64,000 nt of DNA from assembly GCA_033819885.1 (NCBI GenBank), contig JAQYUZ010000026.1, positions 124,001-188,000 of the forward strand, in the 5' to 3' direction. The position numbers were made by a program, and so were the translations under genes. The stretch is from Microbotryomycetes sp. JL201. Lineage: Eukaryota; Basidiomycota; Microbotryomycetes. Below, one piece after another: positions 45,653-56,096 of this stretch (within the stretch, counting starts at the first letter, position 1; every line of letters begins with the position of its first letter). The notes under the pieces were generated by a model that did not search any database, had not been told where the DNA came from, and saw only the letters and a list, made by a program, of their open reading frames with translations.

Positions 45653-48600
45653 CTAAACAGCCCTCGGCCTGTCTGGCTTCTGTTCTAGCACACTTCCTCT
45701 GTCTGGTGAAGTTGCACCGGTCGAAACGGACCCCCTTCCATCATTCGTTGACGAGAAACCGTCATCCAACTTGTCTACTGGCGAGTTACTGCAAGAGGAG
45801 TCGGTGACGTCTCCTGCAGTCTCCGCGGCAACCAACCTGTTTTGGAGCTCAGCTTTGTACTCGTCAAGGCCGGCGGCAAGCTGTTTAAGATTCGTCGGTC
45901 CTCCTTTTGTGAGCCATTCATCGACTAAAAGGATCAAGAGGTCAGTTTTGGGTGTAGAACCAGTGACTTTTCGCACGAACTTTGTCCACTATCGAGGAGA
46001 TGTTTCGTTTTGCGATCCTGGCCAGAGAATCCAGAAATTGCAACCTTGAAAATGAGAGCAAATCAGCATGGTCGTTCACGAGCCGAGCTGGCCGTGGTTT
46101 GCCACAAGCTTACGATACGAGCCTTGGGCCAACACATTTCGACTTCATATTCTCTCATTAATCTTGTTGCTTCGACGCCGTCCATGACTGGCATTTGCAT
46201 GTCGCACCAGACGAGATTTGGTCCGAACGATTTGAAACGCTCGACACCCTCAAGGCCATCGCACGCGTCAACAAACTCGATCGATCGAGTTCGCAAGAGC
46301 GTGGTCAGGAGTTTGCTGCACGAAGGCGTCAGCACGTTGAGAAGCGGGCAGTTCTTGTACCCGAATCGACTCACCGTCCAATAGGGTTGTCGTCAACGAC
46401 CAACACCCTCAACTGAACGGTTGGCCGCGTCGAGTTGACACCGGGTATAGTGGGCGACAAGCGAATGGTATCGTTCAATGGCGGCGACGGCCTTTCAACA
46501 GTCGGCGTCGCCATAGAATCACTCGTAGCTGTCCCCACGTGTCCCGGACCAAACTTCGTCGTGAAAGAAGGCTGAGGACTCGGCCCGTTCGGTCTCGTGC
46601 TTCTTCCATTAGTGATTGGGTTGAAGACGGCGTTGAGCTCCTCCGACAAGTTGCGCACCACCGGAAGAGAGGGCGCGTCATTAGGCAAAGGGAGCAGCAG
46701 CTCGACTGGAAACGTTATTGTCGCTGTAGTACCTTTGCCGACCGCTGAAGTGTACTGAAGTGATCCTTTCATACGTCTGCAAATAGCTTCCGAGATGCTC
46801 ACTCCAAGACCAGCTGCAGAGAAAGAGGGTGCGAGCTTTGAGTGTCCGGACTAGCGCCAGCGAGAACGACAAACTGACCTCCTTGACTGAATTCGTCCGC
46901 CTGCTTAAAAGGCACAAACAAGCATGTGTCGATGAAATTCTGACTCATGCCTCGACCCGTATCAGAAACTTGGATCAGCAAGTTTGACAAGCCTGTCGGC
47001 GATCCTCCTTCAATTGAACGACTGGTCAGTTTGATCTTGACGTGACCTTTGTCGGTAAATTTGAGCGCATTGCCGATCGTGTTGAACAACACTCGCTTCA
47101 AGCCACCGACATCGACGACGGCCCTAGGTCTTTTCAACTTGTTTTCAAGCAAGATTGACACCTCTCCTCTCGAGGAGTTGCCGGAAGCAGACGCAGCTTG
47201 GCGAACTCGGGCCCACACCGACTTGACGACGTCTTCAACGAGCGTACCAAGGTGCACTTCAGTCAGAGCCGGTGGAGGAGCGGCGTCTTGACCTTCTACT
47301 TTAGAAGAGATTTTGGAAAACTCGAGCGTGTCGTCAAGAACCTCCTTCAACGAGGACACGCAAACCTCTGCGACGTCCAATAACGGTGCCAACGTCTTTT
47401 GAACGTTCGGGTACGACTTGGTCAACTGGCGAATAAGCTCCAGCTGTCCTCCGACGGCAAATAAAGGCGTCCGAAGCTCGTGCGACACTTGGGACACGAA
47501 ACTGAGTTTGGCTCGGTCCGCGTCAATGACTCGTTTGCGCAGAATGTTGGCAATCAAGACGGCGCCGACATTCTCGACAAAGATGCGGTCCTCCGCCTCA
47601 AACCTGAAGTATCGCCTGAACGAGCACAGGATCAAGAGAAAGACGGGCTGTCCGGCAGAGTCAAATACGGGCACTGAGAGCGATGCTCGGGAGTCGGGAG
47701 GTAGTACGTCGGCTAGAGGTGAAGGAATGGTCGACGTGTCAAACTCGCTGTTGCCGTCGCTATGGTATGCGAACAAGAAGTGATGGATGGCGGCTGTGGC
47801 TCCTTTCTGATCAAAGTGTGTGGCCCAGTCGAAACCATTTGAAGCCGCGACCGTTACTTGACCGAAGAGGCCGTCCGCTCGTCCTGGTTTCGCGGCCGAC
47901 TTTGTGTACCATTCTTGGCTGCCAGTCGTGTGTACGCTTTCGGGACTGGACCTGCGCGTAAATAGATTTCCGTTGGGCGACTCTGGCGAGTCTGAGCGGC
48001 CAGGAGCTTCGGGAGCGTGGAACAACCGCAGATCAATCAAAGCTGCCGTGTCTGCGTTCAATAGCTTGCAGACCGTCTCGACTACGGTCTGGTGGTCATC
48101 TGCCGACAAAACTTTTGGTGCGCCTCTGCTCGAAGAAAACACCATCTGAGATCGAAAGAGCTCTAATTAAAGGGAAAAGGTCAGGCAGAGATCAATTCTA
48201 GCGCCGGCATAGACGAACCGCCCAAGTATGCTGCTTGCTCCCCTGCCGCATGTGCTCTTTGTCTCTCAAAAGCCAGCTCGACTGCACTTGACGGCGTCAG
48301 TCGAATGCTTCCAAGAACGGGATGATCGCTCGACTCACATTCGTGGCCGATCATGTCTGCAAGCGACTTGAGCGTTTGTAACTTGAATGTGTCGAAAGAT
48401 TCTTTTGGCCGCCGCTCTTTGTCAATGACGCACAAGCTGCCAACGGGCAAGTGAGATGGAAGCGCGAGAGTCGTGCTCGTGGGAGTCTGGGACGCTCGCG
48501 TTGGCAAGTAGATGTTCGAGGCCGCGAGAAACACCATCCGACCGTCTTCCATCCACGGATGGTTTCTGAACCGGTAGTCGTCTCGAACATCCTCGACAAC

Positions 48601-49372
48601 TATGCCCAGATCCGCCTCGCCACCGCCTCCACCCTCTGACGCGAAAAATGCGCTGTTGAGCGGAAATGTTGTCGACTTTGGTGCTCCCTCAGACTGTGTG
48701 AGAAACAATGTCAGAGCATGTGGTCCAAATTGCTTTGTCGCTCGCTTGCCTTGTCCCAACCAATCGTTGTTGCCAATTTTTCGTGGTCTTCGAGGAACTG
48801 ACGCAGCAGAGAGCGACCGATGAGCAAGGTGGCAAGTCGAGGTGCTAATAGGATGCCCACTGACCAAAGTGACGGCAACGAGAGGAACGCTGAACATTGT
48901 CTGAGCAAGTTGTGCGACCCTGTCGAGAGCTCGGACTTGGCCGACCGACTTGAGATGGAATCGCTCTAGAATTCGCCTCCGCTCGTCCTCGTGGGCTAAT
49001 GAGCAGAAGGGTGACAATCACCTGGCAATGTAAGCAACTTGTTCCGACTGACGAAGGCTAGGGTATTTTCGAGCCGACGTCATTTGCCCGTCGACCCAAC
49101 TTACGACCTGATGACGCTGACATCCAGCCCTGAGTCTCCCACACCTGTCTCGGCTCTTCATGCAATGTAGACTGTGCCCCAGGTGACTGCCTGCGCTTGC
49201 CATGCGGCGGCGAACGTCTCGAGGGGCCCGTGCTATTACCTGAGCGATCGCCGCGCGTGCTGCCGTCGGTCGAGCCGCTCAAGCGCGAGATGTAATCGTC
49301 GACGAGCTGCTTACGGTGCTGCCATCTGCCGACGGACGCGGACGTTGACGCGACAGACGCCGCGTCGTCCAT
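45653..49372 (-). CDS. Soluble GAF-domain hybrid histidine kinase with receiver
   Basis: Nine exons on the minus strand (49372-49105, 48995-48865, 48797-48750, 48693-48219, 48162-46879, 46813-46375, 46315-46114, 46044-45981, 45924-45653) give 1060 residues. Order: a Ser-rich N terminus; a GAF-like sensor region (about 90-310: DERRRILERFHLKSVGQV, LATTIGWDK, LPVGSLCVIDKERR); a second sensor-like segment; the H box SHELRTPLFAVGGQLELI (phospho-His); N box NTIGNALKFT; G boxes SDTGRGM and AGLGVSIS; and a receiver with VLVVDDNPIG, the phospho-Asp in VWCDMQMPVMDG, and the Lys in EWLTKGG. No membrane helix is seen, so it is probably cytosolic. Such kinases feed phosphate through Ypd1-type proteins to response regulators; the signal is unknown. 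Intron 48694-48749 has a GC donor. Confidence 0.9.
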
Positions 49373-49628
49373 CGCAGCGGCGCGCGGGCTTTAAATGTCG
49401 CTCGCCCAAGATCTTTGGCGCGCTGTAGTCCAGGCGGCAGAGGATACACAAAAGCTGCGCGGGTTCGAGCCACTGCCGTATGTGCAAACCAGGGCTGCGT
49501 CAAGGGCACCGTTACGATATTGGGAGCAGGCCTGGTTTAAATTACGCTCGACAGACATCGCTGCGAGATCTGCGCCGACGATCTGCGACGGATCCGCAGA
49601 TCTCGACTTTCAATCGCATCCCACAGCA

Positions 49629-50170
49629 ATGCGCGCCCCGACGCTCAAGCGCACGTTCGCTATCATGGCAACTCGACGTACATTGAACCAAGCCAACGAC
49701 GGCGGATTCAGCCGACCAGGACCGCCGCCGCTGCCTCGAGCCGATCAGCGCGAGTTTGAAGAGCTGCAGCGCAGAGTCAACGCACCAGCGAGCCAACCAA
49801 TCATTGAGGCTGTCTCTGGAGACAACATCGCAGCGGCCGCACCCGTCGACGATGAGCTTTTGACGATGCACCCAGACTTGCGCAAGAAGCCCACGCCACA
49901 GTTTGATGGCGACACGAATCCAGAGACGGGCGAGGTGGGCGGTCCGAAGAGGGAGCCCTTGACACATGGTGAGTATGTGTGTCGCGCTCGCCTAGTCGTA
50001 CGGGCGTACTCGGGGCGAGGTGGCGGACGAGGTCACCTAGCTTAGGTGACCGGGCCAAGTTTACGATTCACGCATCGCGAGCAACCAAGTCCACCATACT
50101 GACAGGCTCTCGTGCTGCCTTTGCCACTACAGGCGATTGGTCGTATGGCGGCCGTGCCACTGATTTCTGA
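49629..50170 (+). CDS. Succinate dehydrogenase assembly factor 4 (DUF1674)
   Basis: Exons 49629-49968 and 50133-50170 give 125 residues from the ATG at 49629, whose Arg-rich start (MRAPTLKRTFAIMATRRTL) fits a mitochondrial presequence. The C terminus carries the whole DUF1674 signature: TPQFDGDTNPETGEVGGPKR then EPLTHGDWSYGGRATDF, with the last 12 residues on exon 2. SDHAF4/Sdh8 binds flavinated Sdh1 in the matrix and protects it before assembly into complex II. An in-frame ATG at 49395 would give 203 residues; it lies only 22 bp from the kinase start on the other strand. The intron is 164 nt, longer than its neighbours, and holds a perfect hairpin. Confidence 0.9.
50031..50051 (+). repeat. 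Perfect 9-bp inverted repeat (hairpin) in the SDHAF4 intron
   Basis: GGTCACCTA, three loop bases, then TAGGTGACC. It is the cleanest short palindrome I noticed. It sits in the middle of the 164-nt intron 49969-50132. Confidence 0.9.
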
Positions 50171-50352
50171 TCACCCGAAATACTCGAGCCGAGAGCGCCG
50201 AGCTTTGTGCAGTTTGCCCCTTCGTTTTGATTCTGTTGTATTACACCTCTTCATCTGGGAATGGTTCGCTTCATTTCACGCACCTGTCGGTTCGATTTAA
50301 GCCGGCCTGAGCCGGAGGGTGTTTCGGCTACCTGCCGTACCTCTGTCCACAA

Positions 50353-51213
50353 ATGGCACCCATCACCGCAGATGTCAAGAAAGTCTTATGGGACAAGCTT
50401 GAGCGGGTGCTCGAAGCGGGTCACCACTCGTACAGCGGACACGCAGCGCAGCAGTGCAAGTTGGCCGACGTGATTGTCGAGAACGTCACGCAAGATAAGC
50501 AGGGAGAGTTGGTGAGCATTCATTTGGTGCACTGAACTAGTCGTGAACCCGCAAGCAAGCGCGTACTGAGCAATGCCCACTCGGCTCGCCGGCAACCTCC
50601 TCGAGATCACGTGCCACGGCTCTGCTGACAAGTCCTCATCTCATTCGAACAGATCTCTCAGCGAGGGTCAAAGGCAACAACAGTCATCAACATAGACGTT
50701 GACGAATCTATGTGCAATATCGCCGGCAAGTTTCGCTCGTGATGACGATGAGCACCCAGGGCTGAATGCAAATTCGTATAGGAAACGCGCACGGGGGCTT
50801 CCTAGCATGGTTGATTGACCATACCTCGTCCACTGCAATCTTTTGTCTAGCGACGGCAGACCGCTGGATCACTTCTGGCGTTTCTTCAAACATCAACACT
50901 TACTATCTTCAAGCTGCACCTGTTCGTTCGTACTTGAAGCGGACAGATCAACAAGACTGACAGTATTGTGAACAGGCCGGCACGCCATTGCGAGTCGTTT
51001 CGACAGTCGTGCAAATCGGTCGAACAACCGCTACCGTCGACGTTCGGGTTGAAAACAGGCACGTCTGACCTTCAACAACATGTCTCTGGCTTTGGTTTAA
51101 CCGATCTTTCTCTCAATTGCCGCAGAAACACAAATGGTCTGGTGTGCATGGCGACACACGTCAAGGTCGACAATCGGCCGTCACCAGCAGTCAAGGCACG
51201 AATGAAGCTTTAG
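50353..51213 (+). CDS. Hotdog-fold acyl-CoA thioesterase (ACOT13/PaaI type)
   Basis: Exons 50353-50511, 50653-50725, 50782-50921, 50976-51058 and 51126-51213 give 180 residues. After an N-terminal helix (VKKVLWDKLERVLEA), the hotdog domain shows MCNIAGNAHGGFLAWLIDH (HGG and the following acidic/catalytic helix), SGVSSNINTYYLQAAPAGTP, VVSTVVQIGRTTATVDVRVE and NGLVCMATHVKV, matching PaaI/ACOT13 thioesterases, which hydrolyse acyl-CoA to fatty acid and CoA. Substrate and location are not predictable; no targeting signal is obvious. Two of four introns, 50726-50781 (GCAAGT) and 51059-51125 (GCACGT), must use GC donors. The stop is 26 bp from the stop of the convergent HAM1 gene. Confidence 0.85.
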
Positions 51214-51239
51214 CGCCGTCCATTACCTACAACGTAGAT

Positions 51240-52039
51240 CTATGTACATTTCTGCTGGCGCGAGTTCAATTCATCGGATAATCTACTGTTGCGCGCTTGT
51301 TCTTCCAAAAACTGTCTGAGAAGCTCGAGGGCCTTGTACCTGTGGCTGAGCTTGTTCTTTTCTTCACCGTCCATCTCGGCGTACGTCTTGCCCGTACCTT
51401 GAACTTCAAAAATTGGATCCCACCCGAAATGCGTTGGTCCGCGTGCTGGAACGATTCGTCCTCGTGTCTTGCCTTCAAACAAGATTGGTTCTTGACCAGG
51501 TCCAGCACAATATGCGAATGTGCAAATAGCATCCGCCGACTTGTCATCAAATCCCTGTAGCATCCGGTTGATACCTGTATACATTATAGGTCACGAATGT
51601 GCACATTCTCGGATCAGCATCAACGCCGAGACGGAGCGAGACTTGATCAAGAAACTGACCGTCATGTCCGATTGTGCTCATGAACGCTTTGATATAGGCA
51701 CCAGGTAGTCCTCCCAAAGCATCAAACGATAATGCAGTGTCCTGTCGAAAGCCCATGGATCAATGACATTGTCTAATACGTCCGCAGCTGGTCTGAGCGT
51801 CGCGAAACAGCGCTGACCTCGGTGATGCAAGCCCCTCCAATTTTGTCGGCAGCAGCTTTGACTTTGGCGATAGCGACTTCTCTTGTTGTTCCTTGGATCT
51901 CTGGAACGTCGACGTCTTTCGAAGTGATTTCGATCGGTTCGGCTGTCGCATCGTTGCCAGACGAAGAGTTGGCAGCAGCCAGGATCGCACGAACTTCTTT
52001 AACCTTGTTGGCGTTGCCTGAGCAAAAGAGAATTTGCAT
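51240..52039 (-). CDS. HAM1: Inosine triphosphate pyrophosphatase
   Basis: Exons on the minus strand 52039-51818, 51741-51660 and 51574-51240 give 212 residues. ITPase/Ham1 hydrolyses ITP, dITP and XTP to monophosphates, cleaning the nucleotide pool. The start [20 protein letters not shown] has the SGNxxK substrate-binding motif. [20 protein letters not shown], with conserved ED, is completed by splicing, then [42 protein letters not shown] and [11 protein letters not shown] follow in family order. A short 20-residue tail exceeds the usual length. All introns are GT-AG. Confidence 0.95.
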
Positions 52040-52295
52040 TGTGTGGGTCAACGTTGGTCGAAACACTGTTGCTAGAGGGCAAAGAGTCTGGCGTCAGATC
52101 GCACGAAAGCTTATTCGTTTGAAACCTCTTGAATCGTCAGTGAGCATGCGTCGCAGATAAATTTGCCATTTGGCAATTGCTCTCAAAGAGACACAGGAAA
52201 AAACCCGCCGTGGCTTGCCATCTCTGCCTTCTAGCTCGAGCTCTACGACGCAACTACCCCAACACTGCTATGCCGCCTGGCAAAACAATCTCATT

Positions 52296-53516
52296 TCAGT
52301 ATCCTGCTGCGCCAGGTGCCGTCTCTCCCTCCCTCTTGAGTGACAGCAAGATCTCTTTGAACCGGCTCAAATCTTGCTTGCTCCTCGTTGTCGTCTTTGA
52401 GCGCGAGTCTTGCAGCTCGATCATGTTGCAAATTCTCTCCCATGTCGTGCCCTTTGCCAACTCTTCCGTCCTCTTTTCGTTGAACAAAGCCTCCTCCTCC
52501 CTGAGTTTGTCCAGAGTTATGCCGTCAGCGATTCGCGATGTGAGCAGCCAACAATGCATATGTGCAAGAGTGTCCTCACTTGTTTTGAGCGATGGCCTTT
52601 TCCTTTTGGGCGTTGTATTCTTTGTAGAAATTGTCGATCGCGTTCTGAGCCTTCACGATCGTTTCTTCTTTCTTGCTGGCGCTCTCTTCTTCTCTCCGTG
52701 CAATCTCTTCTGCTTGCTTAACTTTCCAATTCCTGATGATGGAGTAAGGGTCACACGATGAGATCATTGAGGATTTCAGTGGCAAAGACCGAGAGCGACT
52801 AACTTGATGAATTCGGACTCTTCCTCTTGCGACTGAGGGATGCCCGAGAACGCTCCCATAGGCTGCGAATAGTTGGATTGCGCCGCTTGGAAACCATTCG
52901 TCTGTGTGGAATCGAGCCAATAGTCAGTGTCACTGGGCTTGGTCAGGAGTGCCGCCAATGCCTGGATGAACCTCAAAGGCGGCCCAGGCGGTTTCGATGC
53001 AAGCCCAGTGATGGCGTTTAGACGCACCTGCTGGACGGATTGCGTCTCTGGAATATCAATGGCCGGGTACTCTTGCTCAAACGCGCCCAAGTCGTCATGG
53101 CCCGTGACCGACACATGTTGCTGCTGCGCTCCCATGCCACCCTCGTACGGCCCCTTTGCCACCGACGCAATCGCAGGAGGTGCTGCTGTCACGAGCTCGG
53201 GCCCGTGGTCGAGTACGTGCGTGTTCGTTGAGGACGCGCCGCCGGCCGTGAACGCCTCGAAACCGCCATCATCCTCGTCACCATCCAATGCAGGGAACGC
53301 CGCGGCGCCCTTTTCAAAGTCCTTGTCAAACGAGGCACCCGCGTTGGGAGCCGCGCCAAAGTCTTCACCCAAGGCAGCACGCTCACGTGCGAGGAAGTCG
53401 GCCGTCGCGTCAGAGCCTTGCCCGGCCTGCGGACTGCCAAATAGGTCGTCCCTGAGTAGGATCAGCGGATGTGTCAGTCGTGCTCGCTGCGCACATCGCA
53501 CACCGCTTGCTCACAT
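52296..53516 (-). CDS. CLC1: Clathrin light chain
   Basis: Exons on the minus strand 53516-53515, 53451-53028, 52901-52804, 52732-52580 and 52500-52296 give 293 residues. The light chain binds the clathrin heavy-chain hub and regulates coat assembly. The N-terminal half is acidic and disordered (MDDLFGSPQ, then EKGAAAFPALDGDEDDGGFE) with the conserved FEQEYPAIDIP. The heavy-chain-binding coiled coil reads NWKVKQAEEIARREEESASK then ETIVKAQNAIDNFYKEYN. The C terminus has KGTTWERICNMIELQDSRSK and LSRFKEILLSLKREG. The initiation codon is itself split: AT lies on a tiny first exon and G on exon 2. The 126-nt intron 52902-53027 is stop-free and a multiple of three. Confidence 0.93.
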
Positions 53517-53834
53517 GGTGCGTGTGGGGAAAGCTAACGCTGATACCACCCGCAGCGGTCAGTGCATTTCGACATAATGTCACAGACGTTTGGTATTTGG
53601 AAAGACATCCAGCTCAGCAGTACTACGCCCTCATAAACTTAGGTTTGTCGACGCAGCGTGCACGTAATTCGCCGCAGCAAAGTCCGCCGCGTCGGCCGAA
53701 ACGCCATGGGCACGCGGGTTCTTCTACCCCCAGTCACAACGTCCCTGTCCCCAGCACGTCGAAGCGCCCTCGAACAGCGGTGATTTCTGCTTGAGTTTGA
53801 GAGACTGGTGCACGGACACCGAGTGGTGCGCCCG
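53517..53834. other. Divergent intergenic region CLC1 / MFS transporter
   Basis: About 320 bp between divergent start codons; contains a 20-codon ATG frame at 53575 that I treat as a possible leader frame or chance. No other signal seen. Confidence 0.45.
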
Positions 53835-55703
53835 ATGCCGCCAGATCACCAAAACCCCGCTGCTGGCAACCCGGCACAGACAAAGGTCCACGACAACTCC
53901 AGCAACGAAACGGTAGTCAAAAATGATTCCGTTTCAGGCAATGATCTTGACTCGGCCAAGCCGCCCCGACATGATTCGGATCACAGCAAGGACTGGAAGT
54001 CTGCCACTCAGGTGATCCCAGACAACCGTCTCGGACTGGTGCTGCCCGCACTCGGTCTCAATTTGCTCCTGGCCGCATTGGATCAAACCGCGGTTGCCCC
54101 TGCTCTGCCAACTATCGCGCGTGACCTTGGTGGGTCTTCGGTGGCGCTCGCATGGGTCGGCACGGCATACCTCTTGCTGTCAACCTGCTGCTCACCATTC
54201 TACGGCAAAATATCAAATATCGTTGGTCGCAAGCCTGTTCTTTTCACGGCTACGTTCCTCTTCTTGCTCGGCAGTGCCCTCTGTGGCGCTGCACAGAACA
54301 TGCCTTGGCTATGCGCCGCGCGAGGAATACAAGGCATGGGTGGAGGGGGGATCATTCAGTTGACTCAGATCATTGTTTCGGACATTGTACCGCTGTCCAA
54401 GCGTGGCAAATACAGCGGTGCGATCGGCTTGACGTGGGGCCTCGCGAGCGCAATTGGGCCCTTGGTTGGTGGCGCTTTGACCGGTGAGTCGTGACGCTGC
54501 CAGCTTCGCCGTTCCGCGACTGATGATCCCGGTCGTAGACAAAGTCTCATGGAGGTGGATTTTCTTCATTAACCTGCCGACCGGGGCTATCGCCGTTGTG
54601 CTCTTGTTCTTCTTCCTCAAGCTGAATCCTCTGCACATTATGACATTCGAAGAATTTAGAACGACGTTCGATTTCCTTGGGCTCGCTCTCATCATCATCG
54701 GCGTCGTAGCACTCCTCGTCGGTTTCTCGTTTGCGGAGCAGAACTGGTCATCGCCCCAGACGATAGCTTTGCTCGTCGTCGGTATCGTCATCCTCATCGC
54801 TGCTGCTTTCCAAGAGATTAAAACGAAGCGCAGTGCCATCATTCCAGCTCGGCTATTCAAAACTCGAACACCAGCATGCATTCTCGTATCAACCACGTGC
54901 CAATCTTTTGCCTTCATTTCGCTCTCCTTTTATTTTCCATTCTATCTTCAGGCGCTTGGAGCGACTGCCCTCATGTCTGGCATCATCTTCATGCCGTTCA
55001 GCCTTCTCGGGGCAATTGTATCTATCTTTAGTGGATTCCTCATCACGAAACTCAAGCGTACGCGCGAGATCATGGCAGTTTCGTTTTTGATCGCCACACT
55101 TGGCTACGCCCTGTTTGCCACCCTCGATGAGCGGTCAAGTCGCGGCAAACAGATCGCATACATGGTCGTTGCCGCAATCGGGATAGGTAATCTGTTCCAG
55201 TCTCCTTACATTGCCATTCAAGCGGCGATGCCTATCAAAGACATGGCGACATCAACGTCCACTATCGGACTGCTCAGATCCCTCGGTGGCACTATCGGAG
55301 TCTCGGTTGGCGGCGCGATCTACACGTCCGAGTTGACCAGACGGTTGACCAGAATCGGCTACGACGTGTCCGAAGGCATGTTGACTGGCCAAGTTGCCGG
55401 CCTTGACAAGATTGAAGTACGTCTCGCTGTTCTTGTCTACTGTCCCTTACCTTGCTAACCTATTCTCTTTTTCCACAGCCCGTGGAGTATCGACTGAGCG
55501 TTCAGCATGCATTTACGCGCTCAATCAGCACAATTTGGGTTGTCGCTGCTCCCATCCTCTTCGTGGGCTTCTTGTTGTGCTTCCCGATGAAACATTACTC
55601 GCTCGAGAGGAAAGCTGTCGTTGCCGGCAAGGAGAAGCAGCTCGTCACGGACGATACGAAAGTCGAGAACGGGAACAAGTCTCCTGCTGATGAAAAGGTA
55701 TGA
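53835..55703 (+). CDS. Major facilitator superfamily transporter, 14-helix drug:H+ antiporter type
   Basis: Exons 53835-54483, 54539-55416 and 55479-55703 give 583 residues. After a hydrophilic N terminus of 65 residues, motifs of the DHA2 (14-helix) family are clear: LNLLLAALDQTAVAPALPTI (motif D1), SPFYGKISNIVGRKPVLF (motif A), RGIQGMGGGGIIQL (motif B), GLASAIGPLVGGALTG (motif C, ending exactly at intron 1) and SWRWIFFINLPTGAIAVVL. Several later helices follow, ending with AAPILFVGFLLCFPM. Such proteins export drugs, toxins or small metabolites at the plasma or vacuolar membrane; the substrate cannot be inferred, and no biosynthetic cluster is adjacent. The first in-frame ATG was used as start. 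Confidence 0.93.
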
Positions 55704-56096
55704 TTATGAGGGCATGAGGGACAATTTTGTTGTAAAATTAGCTGCATCCCTGATTCGCGACCGCATTTCGAGGAGAGGGCCCACGGGCAGCAATCTGTGA
55801 TCTGGCTTCTCGATAATATCCTTCGTGCTTTTGAGCAAGCTTTTGACGCAAAAACGAGCGCGCAGTCGCAAAGCCGAAATGCAAGCTCGGGCCCCTCGCA
55901 TTCCTTTCTTTGTTCTCTCACTCGCCTCAGGCTCTCCTTCATTCGTCCACGAAGACAGTTGACTACGACTGCATGAATCAAGACAGGCGCGTCATAATTG
56001 TGTAGCAGGGAGTGCGTCTCGTGCACAGGCCAGCTCGCTGCTACTGAACCAGTCTGACGTCTGTACGCCGCCAACGTCTCCACAGTCCACGCCTCG
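55704..56096. other. Intergenic region MFS / O-fucosyltransferase-like gene
   Basis: About 390 bp holding the 3' end of the transporter gene and the promoter of the next. I see no supported feature in it. Confidence 0.45.

Noticed and set aside
54309-54917. 202-codon frame antisense to the MFS transporter
   Set aside because: Overlaps conserved transporter motifs and shows no motif of its own.
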